From positions 1-8,570 of the forward strand of contig JAKSUS010000042.1 in NCBI GenBank assembly GCA_024408745.1: a DNA stretch of 8,570 nt. The letters are read 5' to 3'. The translations under genes were made by a program, and so were the position numbers. This document shows positions 1 through 7,117 of this stretch, piece by piece; the stretch's first letter is position 1; each line of letters opens with the position of its first letter. This DNA is from Candidatus Gastranaerophilales bacterium. GTDB taxonomy: Bacteria; Cyanobacteriota; Vampirovibrionia; Gastranaerophilales; JAILCC01. The notes beneath the pieces are model-generated. The model searched no databases, was not told the origin of the DNA, and was given only the letters and a program-made list of their open reading frames with translations.

Positions 1-853
1 AAACAAGAGCCTTACAGGTGCAGGATGGTTCAATATTAAAGAAATTGCTTAGTTCTTCAATAGTTTTGATATTTGGGGATGAAACTAATTCATATTTTTC
101 ACATCCTCCGTCTGTATTTGCCGGAATAGGTTCTGTGTCAGCATGGTTTGTATTGGAAGCATAATCGCAATTTTCACAATACAAAACATCATTTTCACCG
201 CTGTCTGTTTCTACCAAAACCATAAATTCATGGCTTAAACTTCCGCCGATTGCACCGGAATCACTTCTTACCATTCTTGTTTCAAGTCCGCAACGGTTGA
301 AGATTTTTGTATATGTTTCAGCCATAATTTTGTATGATTTTTCTAAGCCTTCCTGATCGGCATCGAAACTGTATGCATCTTTCATTATAAATTCTCTGCC
401 GCGAAGTAAACCAAAACGCGGACGGATTTCATCTCTGTATTTGTTTTGAATTTGATATAAATTAACGGGAAGTTGTCTGTATGAGCGTATGCCTTCTCTT
501 GCAACCCAGGTAACAACTTCTTCTGCCGTTGGTCCAAGAGCCAATAATCTCTCGTGTCTGTCTGTTAAACGCATTAATTCTTTGCCGTAAACTTCCCAAC
601 GTCCTGATTCTTCCCATAATTCTTTAGGTTGAATAATTGGCATCAAAATTTCTTGTGCGCCTGCTTTGTCCATTTCTTCACGAACAATTTTTTCAACTTT
701 CTTCAAGACCTTCCACATTAAAGGTAAATATGTATAAACTCCGTTAGTTAATTTTCTTATATAACCTGCTCTGACAAGCATTTTATGGCTGACAACTTCT
801 GCGTCAGCAGGAAACTCTCTTAATGTTTCAACAAATAACTGCGACATTTTCAT
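1..853 (-). CDS. proS: Prolyl-tRNA synthetase, N-terminal 284 codons (runs off left edge)
   Basis: Cytoplasmic class II aminoacyl-tRNA synthetase that charges tRNA-Pro with proline. The visible part translates without interruption from ATG at 853 to the window edge. It has the family opening MKMSQLFVETLRE, the LPLMWKVLKK and TDRHERLLALGPTAEE segments (about residues 43-112), and motif 2 with its RFGLLRGREF and MKDAYSFD segments (residues 146-164). From about residue 224, a stretch with Cys226, Cys229, Cys251, Cys278 and Cys280 begins the insertion (editing) domain typical of the long bacterial form. The rest of that domain, motif 3 and the anticodon-binding domain lie outside the window. A second in-frame ATG lies two codons downstream (847). 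I prefer 853 because GAGG sits 10 nt upstream of it, against 16 nt for the second. The gene is separated from ftsZ by a terminator and appears to have its own promoter. Identification is very secure. Confidence 0.96.
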   Translation of the reverse strand, partial: MKMSQLFVETLREFPADAEVVSHKMLVRAGYIRKLTNGVYTYLPLMWKVLKKVEKIVREEMDKAGAQEILMPIIQPKELWEESGRWEVYGKELMRLTDRHERLLALGPTAEEVVTWVAREGIRSYRQLPVNLYQIQNKYRDEIRPRFGLLRGREFIMKDAYSFDADQEGLEKSYKIMAETYTKIFNRCGLETRMVRSDSGAIGGSLSHEFMVLVETDSGENDVLYCENCDYASNTNHADTEPIPANTDGGCEKYELVSSPNIKTIEELSNFFNIEPSCTCKALV

Positions 854-879
854 AATAAATCATCCTCATTTCTTGCTTT

Positions 880-888
880 ATCATAGCA
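880..888 (-). promoter_or_regulatory. Extended -10 promoter for proS
   Basis: On the minus strand the sequence reads TGC-TATGAT, an extended -10 element (TGn plus a -10 hexamer one base off TATAAT). It lies about 27 nt before the proS ATG and downstream of the ftsZ terminator, where proS needs a start site. No good -35 hexamer is present 16-18 nt upstream (TAGCGG at spacing 17), as is usual for extended -10 promoters. The implied 5' leader is only about 20 nt, with no room for a T-box or other riboswitch. Confidence 0.55.
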
Positions 889-933
889 GAAAATCAAAAA
901 AACCGCTACAAATTAATATATTAATTCTCCTAA

Positions 934-970
934 TAAAAACGGTTCCTTTAATCTAAAGGAACCGTTTTTA
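934..970 (-). terminator. Rho-independent terminator after ftsZ
   Basis: A perfect inverted repeat has 17-bp arms (934-950 and 954-970) around a 3-nt loop. The core arm is CGGTTCCTTTA, flanked by an A5 tract on one side and a T5 tract on the other, so the hairpin can act in either direction. It starts 17 nt after the ftsZ stop codon, between ftsZ and the co-directional proS. Its main role is therefore to end the dxr-DUF881-sbp-ftsZ transcript. Confidence 0.9.
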
Positions 971-987
971 AATATTTCCTAACTGAT

Positions 988-2097
988 TTATTTTATGTAA
1001 TCAGTAATATCTGTTTTCTGAGGGCTGATTTTCGGAGTTTCCGTTTTTTTGATGCTGTCAACTGCATCAAAGAAACTTTGTGTATTAATTTTGTTTTCGT
1101 TTGGTTTAGAATTCAAATCAAAACCTGTTGCGATAACAGTAATAGCGATATCTCCCTGGATTTTTTCATCAATAACAGCACCGAAAATAACGTTTGCTTC
1201 ATCAAGAATTTCTTGGTTGATAACGTCGGCTGCTTCGTAAACTTCATGCAATGTTAAGTCTGAACCGCCTGTAACATTGATGATAACACCTGCTGCACCA
1301 TTGATAGAATTTTCCAAAATAGGAGAATTGATTGCTTTTTTAGCGGCTTCAAGTGCTCTGCCTTCACCGTTAGCAGTACCTATACCCATAATAGCGTTGC
1401 CTGAAGTTTTCATAATTGCTTTAACATCGGCAAAGTCGATATTGATTAAACCTTCAACTGTAATGATATCAGAAATACCTTTAACGCCTAATGCTAAGAC
1501 TTGGTCAACGATATAGAAAGCATCAGTAAATGAAGCTTTTTTATCAACAATTGAAATCAATTTGTTGTTAGGTACAACAATTAATGAATCAACATGTTCT
1601 CTTAATTTTTCTAAGCCTTCAACAGCTTGGCGCATCTTCATATTGCCTTCGAATGCGAATGGTTTTGTAACAACACCAACTGTTAAAGCACCAACTTCTT
1701 GTGCAACCTGAGCAATAATAGGAGCAGCACCTGTACCGGTACCACCGCCCATGCCTGCTGTTACGAATACCATGTCAGCACCGTCAATGCATGATAAAAT
1801 TTGATCTCTGCTTTCGTCAGCGGCTTTTTCACCTACCAACGGATTTCCGCCGGCACCAAGACCGCCTGTAAGTTTTTCACCTAATTGTAATCTGTTTTGT
1901 GCTGCTGATGTTGCCAAAACTTGTGCATCTGTGTTCATTGCATAAAAATCAACACCGCCTAAGCCTTGAGAAATCATACGGTTTACTGCGTTTCCGCCAC
2001 CACCGCCTACACCGATTACTTTAATTGTAGCTTTCTTTAACGAATTACCATATTCGTTGTTGTTTTCGTAATTTGATGGTCCAAAGTTATTTGTCAC
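988..2097 (-). CDS. ftsZ: Cell division protein FtsZ
   Basis: Tubulin-like GTPase that polymerises into the cytokinetic ring at mid-cell and recruits the septal wall machinery. The 369-residue protein shows, in order: a glycine-rich nucleotide-binding loop, VGGGGGNAVNRM (30-41); the tubulin signature GGGTGTG (117-123); the PNNKL segment (176-180); and the catalytic T7 loop NIDFAD (219-224) with Asn219, Asp221 and Asp224. The core ends near GFDL (326-329). A short linker of about 30 residues and the tail TDITDYIK follow. This tail differs from the usual DIPxFL-type tail: the proline and the terminal basic cluster are missing. The start codon is GTG at 2097, with AAGGGG 8 nt upstream; the next in-frame Met is residue 41, inside the GTPase fold, so the GTG must be right. 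It is the last gene of the dxr-DUF881-sbp-ftsZ run and is closed by a strong hairpin. No ftsA is adjacent. Confidence 0.98.
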   Translation of the reverse strand: MTNNFGPSNYENNNEYGNSLKKATIKVIGVGGGGGNAVNRMISQGLGGVDFYAMNTDAQVLATSAAQNRLQLGEKLTGGLGAGGNPLVGEKAADESRDQILSCIDGADMVFVTAGMGGGTGTGAAPIIAQVAQEVGALTVGVVTKPFAFEGNMKMRQAVEGLEKLREHVDSLIVVPNNKLISIVDKKASFTDAFYIVDQVLALGVKGISDIITVEGLINIDFADVKAIMKTSGNAIMGIGTANGEGRALEAAKKAINSPILENSINGAAGVIINVTGGSDLTLHEVYEAADVINQEILDEANVIFGAVIDEKIQGDIAITVIATGFDLNSKPNENKINTQSFFDAVDSIKKTETPKISPQKTDITDYIK

Positions 2098-2119
2098 TTT
2101 CTTAACCCCTTATAATACT

Positions 2120-2470
2120 CTAATAACTATTTTTTTTTATTGTTTGTACGATTGATTTTGTTAATTTACTTAGGTTGTAGAACATCTTTAATGTCAGAAC
2201 CAAGGCTATTATTGAGAATAAGTCTAATCCTAATATTATTCCAAGATAAACTAAACCTACTGATAATATACTATTCAAAATAAACTCATTAGTAAAGAGA
2301 AGATAATCAAATTGTTGCAATAACTTAGCATTTATACTTGCGAATAATACGTCAAAACCTACTAATAACAATATTAAAAGGAACTTTTCGTTTATTAAAG
2401 AAATGTTTAGCGGAGCTAAAAATCCGATAATAATTCCTGTTAAAATTCCTAATGCTAAAAATTTAACCAT
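2120..2470 (-). CDS. sbp: Small basic family membrane protein (DUF1290, Sbp-like)
   Basis: Integral membrane protein of 116 residues with about four hydrophobic segments (roughly 3-20, 29-47, 62-80 and 83-100) and a lysine-containing C-terminal tail. It matches the DUF1290 'small basic protein' family from memory. Shared points are an N-terminal G-x-x-x-G-x-x-x-G pattern, an Asp in the second hydrophobic segment (FDVLFASINAKL), and a LGIILGLDLF stretch followed by a segment ending LKMFYNLSKL, which corresponds to LGVHLGVDLY...RLFQNI of Bacillus subtilis Sbp. The family's molecular role is not established; its genes recur next to division genes. It starts 2 nt after the DUF881 stop, with AAGGA inside the end of that gene, which suggests translational coupling. 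It ends 22 nt before ftsZ. Length is normal for the family. Confidence 0.85.
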   Translation of the reverse strand: MVKFLALGILTGIIIGFLAPLNISLINEKFLLILLLVGFDVLFASINAKLLQQFDYLLFTNEFILNSILSVGLVYLGIILGLDLFSIIALVLTLKMFYNLSKLTKSIVQTIKKNSY

Positions 2471-2472
2471 GA

Positions 2473-3210
2473 CTATTCCTTACTTGATGAATATTTATTT
2501 GGAGGAAGCAATATTTCTTCTTTTTCTGTTGTTTGGTATTCAATTCCTCTTAATTTTAATGATAACACAACCGAAGAATTTTCGACCGTATTTTTTGAAA
2601 AATTTTTCCCGATAACTCTGATTTTAAATGGTGAAGTTATACGTTTTTTATTAATTAAAATAGTTGCTCCAACACAAGATATATAAGTGTTTGGAGCAAT
2701 TCTTTCATCATTGATACTTATTCCTTCCGCACCGTTTTCCCATAAAAAATTTACAATTCTTAATAAATCTGTATTATGAATTATCGCATTTTCTTCATTG
2801 GTAACCTCGTTATCAAAATTATTGTCTTTTAAAATGATTTCAACACCTTTACCCTGTAATTCGGTATCAGCAATATATTTTGAAATTTTGGCAAGTTTCT
2901 TTCTGTCTCTTTTTTTGCTCAATGATTTTACGTCATTTTTCAAAAGCAACACTTCGGCTTCTAAAATATCATTAGCATTTTCCATTTTTACAAGTTCGCT
3001 GTTAAGCATGCTTTCTCTTGCTATAAGTATTTTGTTAGTTGTTTTATTGTTTTCAATAATCATATATGTAACCGATATAACAATTATTACCAGAAAAATC
3101 CCTACTGATGTTAAAAATACTCTTTTGTCGGTATAGAAATTCTTAAAAAAAGGCATGACATCAATACTTAAAAGCGGTTTGTTATCTTTAAAACTCTCTT
3201 TATAATTCAT
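2473..3210 (-). CDS. DUF881 family membrane-anchored protein (YlxW/YlxX-like)
   Basis: 245-residue protein with a short cytoplasmic N-terminus (1-30), one transmembrane segment (about 31-52), a heptad-like coiled coil (about 55-110) and a C-terminal DUF881 domain on the outer face. The family pattern is plain: I-I-H-x-x-D-L-L-R-I-V-N followed by NGAEGISINDERI (159-171), then ISCVGATILIN (177-187) and ITSPFKIRVIG (191-201). In Firmicutes, DUF881 proteins (YlxW, YlxX) are encoded just before sbp and the ftsA-ftsZ genes, and the same neighbourhood holds here. A role at the division site or envelope is likely, but no biochemical activity is known to me. The ATG lies 2 nt after the dxr stop with AAAGG 7 nt upstream, so it is probably translationally coupled to dxr. 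The stop is TAG. Only one DUF881 gene is present, whereas Firmicutes often have two. Confidence 0.88.
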   Translation of the reverse strand: MNYKESFKDNKPLLSIDVMPFFKNFYTDKRVFLTSVGIFLVIIVISVTYMIIENNKTTNKILIARESMLNSELVKMENANDILEAEVLLLKNDVKSLSKKRDRKKLAKISKYIADTELQGKGVEIILKDNNFDNEVTNEENAIIHNTDLLRIVNFLWENGAEGISINDERIAPNTYISCVGATILINKKRITSPFKIRVIGKNFSKNTVENSSVVLSLKLRGIEYQTTEKEEILLPPNKYSSSKE

Positions 3211-3212
3211 TT

Positions 3213-4358
3213 TTAAACCTTTAAAGATAAAATTAATTCTTTTGCTGATTTTCTTGCAATTTTATCAGCCTCTAAAATTTGTTCTAATGTCGGATTTTTA
3301 ATGTTTTGTGTTTTTATAACAACCTGTTTTGTAATTTCGGAAATATCCAATAGCTTTATTTCATCATTTAAAAAAGCATAAACAGCTTCTTCGTTAGCGG
3401 CATTCATAACTGCCGGAAGTATACCGCCTTGTCTGCCGACTTCAAAGGCTAATTTTAAAGACGGGAATTTATCAAAATCAGGTTCTGAAAATTGTAATGT
3501 GCCGATTTGTGCAAGATTAAAAGAGTTTGATTTTATGCCTTCAACTCTTTCGGGATAAGTTAAAGCATATTGAATAGGTAAATGCATACTTGGCAGTCCC
3601 ATTTGTGCAAGAACACTTCCGTCATCAAACTCAATTGCACTATGAACGATGCTTTGAGGGTGAATAACTACTTTTATATCATCATAACTTTTATTAAATA
3701 AATGATGCGCTTCAATAACTTCTAACCCTTTATTCATAAGTGTTGCTGAATCAACTGTTATTTTATTTCCCATGTTCCATTTCGGGTGTTTTAATGTTTC
3801 TGCTTTAGTAGCATTTTTCATATCTTCTTTTGTTTTGTTTAAAAATGGTCCGCCTGATGCAGTAATCAAAAGGCTTTTTACAAATTCACCACTTGGTGAA
3901 CATTGAAAAATCGCACTGTGTTCGCTGTCAACGGGAATGATTTTTGCATTGTGTTTTTTTGCTTCAGGCATGACAATATCACCTGCGGTTACCAATGTTT
4001 CTTTATTCGCAAGTGCAATAGTTTTCCCTCTTTTTATAGCTTCTAATGTCGGAAAAAGTCCTGAAATTCCCGTAACCGAAATTAAAATAATGTCATAATC
4101 AACTTCTTTTGCAATATCAACAATTCCGTCAATAAGTATTTTTTTGTTTGGAAATATTTTTCGCAATTCGCTTGCAGAGTTTTCATCTTTAACACTGATA
4201 ACTTCAGGTGAAAATTCTTCTGCCTGTTTTTTTATAACTTCAACATTTTTACCTGCTGCCAAAGCAACAACTTCAAATTTATCTTTTAACTCTCTTATTA
4301 CTTCTAAAGCTTGTGTTCCGATAGAACCCGTCGAACCTAAAATTGCAACTTTTTTCAT
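3213..4358 (-). CDS. dxr: 1-deoxy-D-xylulose 5-phosphate reductoisomerase
   Basis: Cytoplasmic enzyme of the MEP pathway that converts 1-deoxy-D-xylulose 5-phosphate to 2-C-methyl-D-erythritol 4-phosphate with NADPH and a divalent metal. This feeds isoprenoids, including the undecaprenyl carrier for wall synthesis. The 381-residue protein is full length. Visible features are the NADPH-binding GSTGSIG (8-14), the ALANKETL segment (115-122), metal ligands Asp144 and Glu146 in VDSEHSAIFQ, ASGGPF (167-172), the flap Trp194 in HPKWNMG, the third metal ligand Glu213 in MNKGLEVIEA, and HPQS (233-236). All catalytic residues I expect are present. It begins the division-linked run and ends 2 nt before the DUF881 start. 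The ribosome-binding site is weak (GAAAG about 12 nt upstream). Because a terminator (4435-4471) lies upstream, the promoter should be within 4359-4434. A TATATT-like -10 is possible there, but I see no convincing -35. Confidence 0.98.
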   Translation of the reverse strand: MKKVAILGSTGSIGTQALEVIRELKDKFEVVALAAGKNVEVIKKQAEEFSPEVISVKDENSASELRKIFPNKKILIDGIVDIAKEVDYDIILISVTGISGLFPTLEAIKRGKTIALANKETLVTAGDIVMPEAKKHNAKIIPVDSEHSAIFQCSPSGEFVKSLLITASGGPFLNKTKEDMKNATKAETLKHPKWNMGNKITVDSATLMNKGLEVIEAHHLFNKSYDDIKVVIHPQSIVHSAIEFDDGSVLAQMGLPSMHLPIQYALTYPERVEGIKSNSFNLAQIGTLQFSEPDFDKFPSLKLAFEVGRQGGILPAVMNAANEEAVYAFLNDEIKLLDISEITKQVVIKTQNIKNPTLEQILEADKIARKSAKELILSLKV

Positions 4359-4434
4359 GTCTGTTATTCTTTCTTCTACTCTTTACTAATATAGTAGAAT
4401 AACAATAATAAAATTTAAAGTAGTTTTTCATAAT

Positions 4435-4471
4435 AAAAAAGAGATTAGAAAAATTTTTTCTAATCTCTTTT
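4435..4471 (-). terminator. Rho-independent terminator after the coiled-coil gene pair
   Basis: Inverted repeat with arms GAGATTAG (4441-4448) and CTAATCTC (4460-4467), extended inward by A/T pairs (A5 facing T6) and outward by an A6 tract facing T4. On the minus strand the hairpin is followed by six T residues (4440-4435), the classic form. It begins about 30 nt after the stop of the 4500-5861 gene and before dxr, so it separates the two transcription units. The A/T flanks would let it work weakly in the other direction too. Confidence 0.85.
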
Positions 4472-4499
4472 AGTTATTTATATAAATAAATTACATAAA

Positions 4500-5861
4500 C
4501 TATTTTTTATCATTTTGAGCATTTTTTAATCTGTCTTGTGCATCATTTAATCTGTTTCTCATATTATCCGTATCGGATTTCAATGTTTCTAATTCGCTTT
4601 TTGTATCATTGATTACTTGTTCCATTTCTTTGATATTATTTTCTACAAGGTTTTTATTTTCAGTTGCTTTATCTTTTTTGTCTTTTGCTTCATCAATAGC
4701 TTTGTATGCTTCTTCTCTTTTATTTTCTGCTTCTTGTTTTTTACTTTCAGCTTCGCATTTTTTAGCCATTAGTTCTTGTTGTTGGCTTCTTAATGCTGAA
4801 ATTTGAGCACTAAATTGTCCTTGATCATTAGAGGCTTCGAATTCAGCTATTTGTGCGTCAATTGTTGTTATTGAGTTTTGCAAATCCTTAATAACACTAT
4901 CTTGTTTCATTATTATATTTGATTGTTGTCTGCCAATTGCTTCTTGATTTGCAATTTCTTTATTACAATCATCTATTTCTTTTCCAAATTCATTTGCTTT
5001 ATCTTCTAAACTTGACTTATCTTCTTCCATATGTTCGATAGAACCTTCTAAATATTCAATCTGTTCATCATTTTTGTCTATTGATGTTTCAAGCTCATCA
5101 ATTTCTGATTGAATTTCTTCAGCTGAAGAATTATCATTTGTAGTTGACGACACATTATTCGAATTTGTTTTGAAATCTTCTCCGATTTTTTCTTCATCAG
5201 AAAGTTTAAATCCAACTGATTTTTGTGTATCTGTATTAGAAGAAGTAAATGAATTTTTAATTGAAGCATTTTGTTGTGCTTCTAAGCTATTATATTCTGA
5301 TTGCATTTGTTGTAATTTTGTTTCGGTTTCTGCGATATTTGATTGTGCATCACCAATTGCATAATCTTTCATATAATTATGCTGCATAATCGGAGTACCA
5401 TCTGCATTTGTACCTGTTTGTATTTCATCCGGCATAGATTGTGCATCGGCTAAGTCCTTATTGGCTTGATTTAACAATGCATGATGGATATTTATTTGCC
5501 TATTAAGTTGTTGCATATTTTCTTTTGAACCGCCTGCTTTTTTAGTAGATGAATTACCGAAATTCAAACCTAATGTATCATCGTAGAAGGTTTCCTGGTC
5601 GAATTCACCGTTATTGCCAAAATATTCATTACAATTTTTTTCTTGTGCTTGTCCGAATGCTTGTTCTTGTTTTACATCTGAACTGTTAGATTTATCAAAA
5701 GGATTTGTTGCGGTTGTGCTTTTTGTTGCTCCTGCTTTCTGTCCGCCCCAAATACTGTTACTATCATTTTTAACACCTTCATTTTTTTGTCCTTGTGTTG
5801 AAAATTTTAAGAAACTGTTGTCTTGTGGTTGTTTTTTACCAACGTTGTTTGATAATGTCAT
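4500..5861 (-). CDS. Coiled-coil protein of unknown function, paralogue A
   Basis: I do not recognise a named family for this 453-residue protein. It has no signal peptide and no transmembrane segment. A polar, Asn/Ser/Lys-rich N-terminus carries short motifs (SFLKFS at 16-21, SIW at 36-38, NPF at 53-55). It is followed by the compact motif NEYFGNNGEFDQETFYDD (78-95). Predicted coiled coil covers about 113-200. After a Ser/Asn-rich hinge (205-246) a long coiled coil covers about 247-449, broken near SNDQGQFSAQIS (344-355). It ends RLKNAQNDKK. The next gene upstream (5936-7093) encodes a shorter paralogue with the same N-terminal motif, central break and C-terminal end. The start is well supported by AGGAG 8 nt upstream. 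The 74-nt gap to the paralogue has no hairpin, so the two may be co-transcribed; a terminator follows. A structural or secreted/effector-like role is conceivable but not shown. Confidence 0.85.
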   Translation of the reverse strand: MTLSNNVGKKQPQDNSFLKFSTQGQKNEGVKNDSNSIWGGQKAGATKSTTATNPFDKSNSSDVKQEQAFGQAQEKNCNEYFGNNGEFDQETFYDDTLGLNFGNSSTKKAGGSKENMQQLNRQINIHHALLNQANKDLADAQSMPDEIQTGTNADGTPIMQHNYMKDYAIGDAQSNIAETETKLQQMQSEYNSLEAQQNASIKNSFTSSNTDTQKSVGFKLSDEEKIGEDFKTNSNNVSSTTNDNSSAEEIQSEIDELETSIDKNDEQIEYLEGSIEHMEEDKSSLEDKANEFGKEIDDCNKEIANQEAIGRQQSNIIMKQDSVIKDLQNSITTIDAQIAEFEASNDQGQFSAQISALRSQQQELMAKKCEAESKKQEAENKREEAYKAIDEAKDKKDKATENKNLVENNIKEMEQVINDTKSELETLKSDTDNMRNRLNDAQDRLKNAQNDKK

Positions 5862-5879
5862 GCTCTCTTCTCCTCATAT
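5862..5879 (-). promoter_or_regulatory. Ribosome-binding leader of paralogue A, duplicated upstream of paralogue B
   Basis: The 18 nt directly before the ATG read ATATGAGGAGAAGAGAGC on the minus strand, with AGGAG placed 8 nt from the start codon. The same leader precedes paralogue B (7094-7111) with 15 of 18 positions identical. The shared leader suggests that the duplication carried the translation start region along. Confidence 0.6.
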
Positions 5880-5935
5880 TATTTTTTATATTTAAATAGT
5901 TGCTCTTTAATTAAAATTTTTTTATGCTATTAAGA

Positions 5936-7093
5936 TTATTGTGCATTTTGTAATCTGCTCTGTGCATCAGATAATTGTGATTGTAAATCTTGCATTTGAC
6001 CGTTTAAAGATGATTGTTGCCCCTGCAAATTACTTATTTGACCGTCTACTGCCTGAATTTGACTTTCTACTGCAGCTTTTTGTGCTTCCGCTACAGCTTT
6101 TTGTGCCTCAGCTTTTGCTTGTTCCATTTTTTCTTTTTGTACTTGCTGCAAAGCTTTTTGCTTTTGTTGTACTAATGATGCTTTTTGACTTTGTAATGAT
6201 GAAATTTGTGCACTGTTTTGTCCGTTTTCATTTGAACTTTGCAAATCTGAAATTTTATCATCTATTGAAGATATTTGATCTGATAAGTTATCTGCTGTAC
6301 TTTGATGTTGTTCAGCCATAGCAGCATGTTGATCTGCTTGAGCTTGATATTGCGCTGCTTGCATTTCAAATTGTGCTTTATTGCCTTCTAATTCCATTTT
6401 GTTTCCTTGAAGGTCTGTTACCATACCGTATGTATCTTTAATTTGATCATATACTTCGCCCATTTGCTCTTTTATTCTATCTATTTCAGCTTCAATGTCT
6501 TCTTTTGTTTCAGACGAACCGCTGCCACCACAGCAACCGCCACAACTTGAGTTTTTAGCGGCTTGTGCTGCTCTGAATGATGCCTCGTCCATTACGTTTT
6601 GTTTATCGTATATACTCCTTAACATATCGTTAACGGATCCTCCATCGGATATAACAGGGGTAGGTGCTAAATCTTCAGGTTGAGTATCTTCGGGGTTAGT
6701 AGTATCATCATCATTATTAGTAACTTCACCATTTGTTTTATCATCAGAATTTTCAGTTGCATCTGTTTCCAATTCGGAAAGAGTAGTAGAAGTTTTTGAA
6801 GAATAGTTATTTATACTCAAGTCAAATATATCTGCATAGAAATTTTTTGAATCAAAATTACCGTTTTCACCAAAATATTGATTATAATTATTTGTTCCTT
6901 CAGCTTTTTGATTTGAATTTGTATTTTCGTTTTTTATAGCATTAATAGGATTAGAAGTTGTGTCATGCGTAAAAATGCTTGAATTGTTATTATTAGTATT
7001 GCCTGCTGTTTTATTATTCTTTTTGTTTGCAGATAATTGTAAAAAATAACTTTCAGGTATTTGTTTTAAATTAATCTTATCGTTCATGGGCAT
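5936..7093 (-). CDS. Coiled-coil protein of unknown function, paralogue B, with a CGGCCGG cysteine cluster
   Basis: Function not recognised. The 385-residue protein has no signal peptide or membrane segment. Its parts are: an Asn-rich N-terminus with YFLQLS (16-21), SIF (39-41) and NPI (48-50); the motif NQYFGENGNF...NFYAD (71-88); an acidic, Asp/Thr-rich linker (about 105-150); a cysteine/glycine cluster CGGCCGG (184-190); and a long Gln/Ala-rich coiled coil (about 196-385) ending RLQNAQ. The N-terminal motif, SNENGQNSAQIS (287-298) and the C-terminus match paralogue A. The cysteine cluster and the acidic linker are absent from A, while the first coiled coil of A is absent here. Two in-frame starts exist (residues 1 and 3). 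I keep residue 1 because the leader and the first 21 residues then align with paralogue A without a gap. AGGAG is degraded to AGAAT here, leaving GAGAG close to the ATG. First gene of the pair, divergent from rsgA. Confidence 0.83.
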   Translation of the reverse strand: MPMNDKINLKQIPESYFLQLSANKKNNKTAGNTNNNNSSIFTHDTTSNPINAIKNENTNSNQKAEGTNNYNQYFGENGNFDSKNFYADIFDLSINNYSSKTSTTLSELETDATENSDDKTNGEVTNNDDDTTNPEDTQPEDLAPTPVISDGGSVNDMLRSIYDKQNVMDEASFRAAQAAKNSSCGGCCGGSGSSETKEDIEAEIDRIKEQMGEVYDQIKDTYGMVTDLQGNKMELEGNKAQFEMQAAQYQAQADQHAAMAEQHQSTADNLSDQISSIDDKISDLQSSNENGQNSAQISSLQSQKASLVQQKQKALQQVQKEKMEQAKAEAQKAVAEAQKAAVESQIQAVDGQISNLQGQQSSLNGQMQDLQSQLSDAQSRLQNAQ

Positions 7094-7111
7094 GCTCTCT
7101 CATTCTCATAT
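7094..7111 (-). promoter_or_regulatory. Leader of paralogue B, repeat of the paralogue A leader
   Basis: Minus-strand ATATGAGAATGAGAGAGC ends directly at the ATG and matches the paralogue A leader at 15 of 18 positions. The substitutions fall in the AGGAG core, so initiation here may be weaker or may use the GAGAG nearer the start. Confidence 0.5.
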
Positions 7112-7117
7112 TTTTAT

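Noticed and set aside
4609..4806. A 65-codon plus-strand frame opposite the coiled coil of paralogue A
   Set aside because: Another antisense shadow of low-complexity coiled-coil sequence, without a start signal.
5614..5895. A 93-codon open frame on the plus strand, opposite the start of paralogue A
   Set aside because: It overlaps a well-supported gene with a good start, has no ribosome-binding site and shows no recognisable domain.
5941..6321. A 126-codon open frame on the plus strand, opposite paralogue B
   Set aside because: It is the antisense of a Gln/Ala-rich coiled coil, which leaves few stops. It has no ribosome-binding site and encodes an implausible Phe/Leu-rich product.
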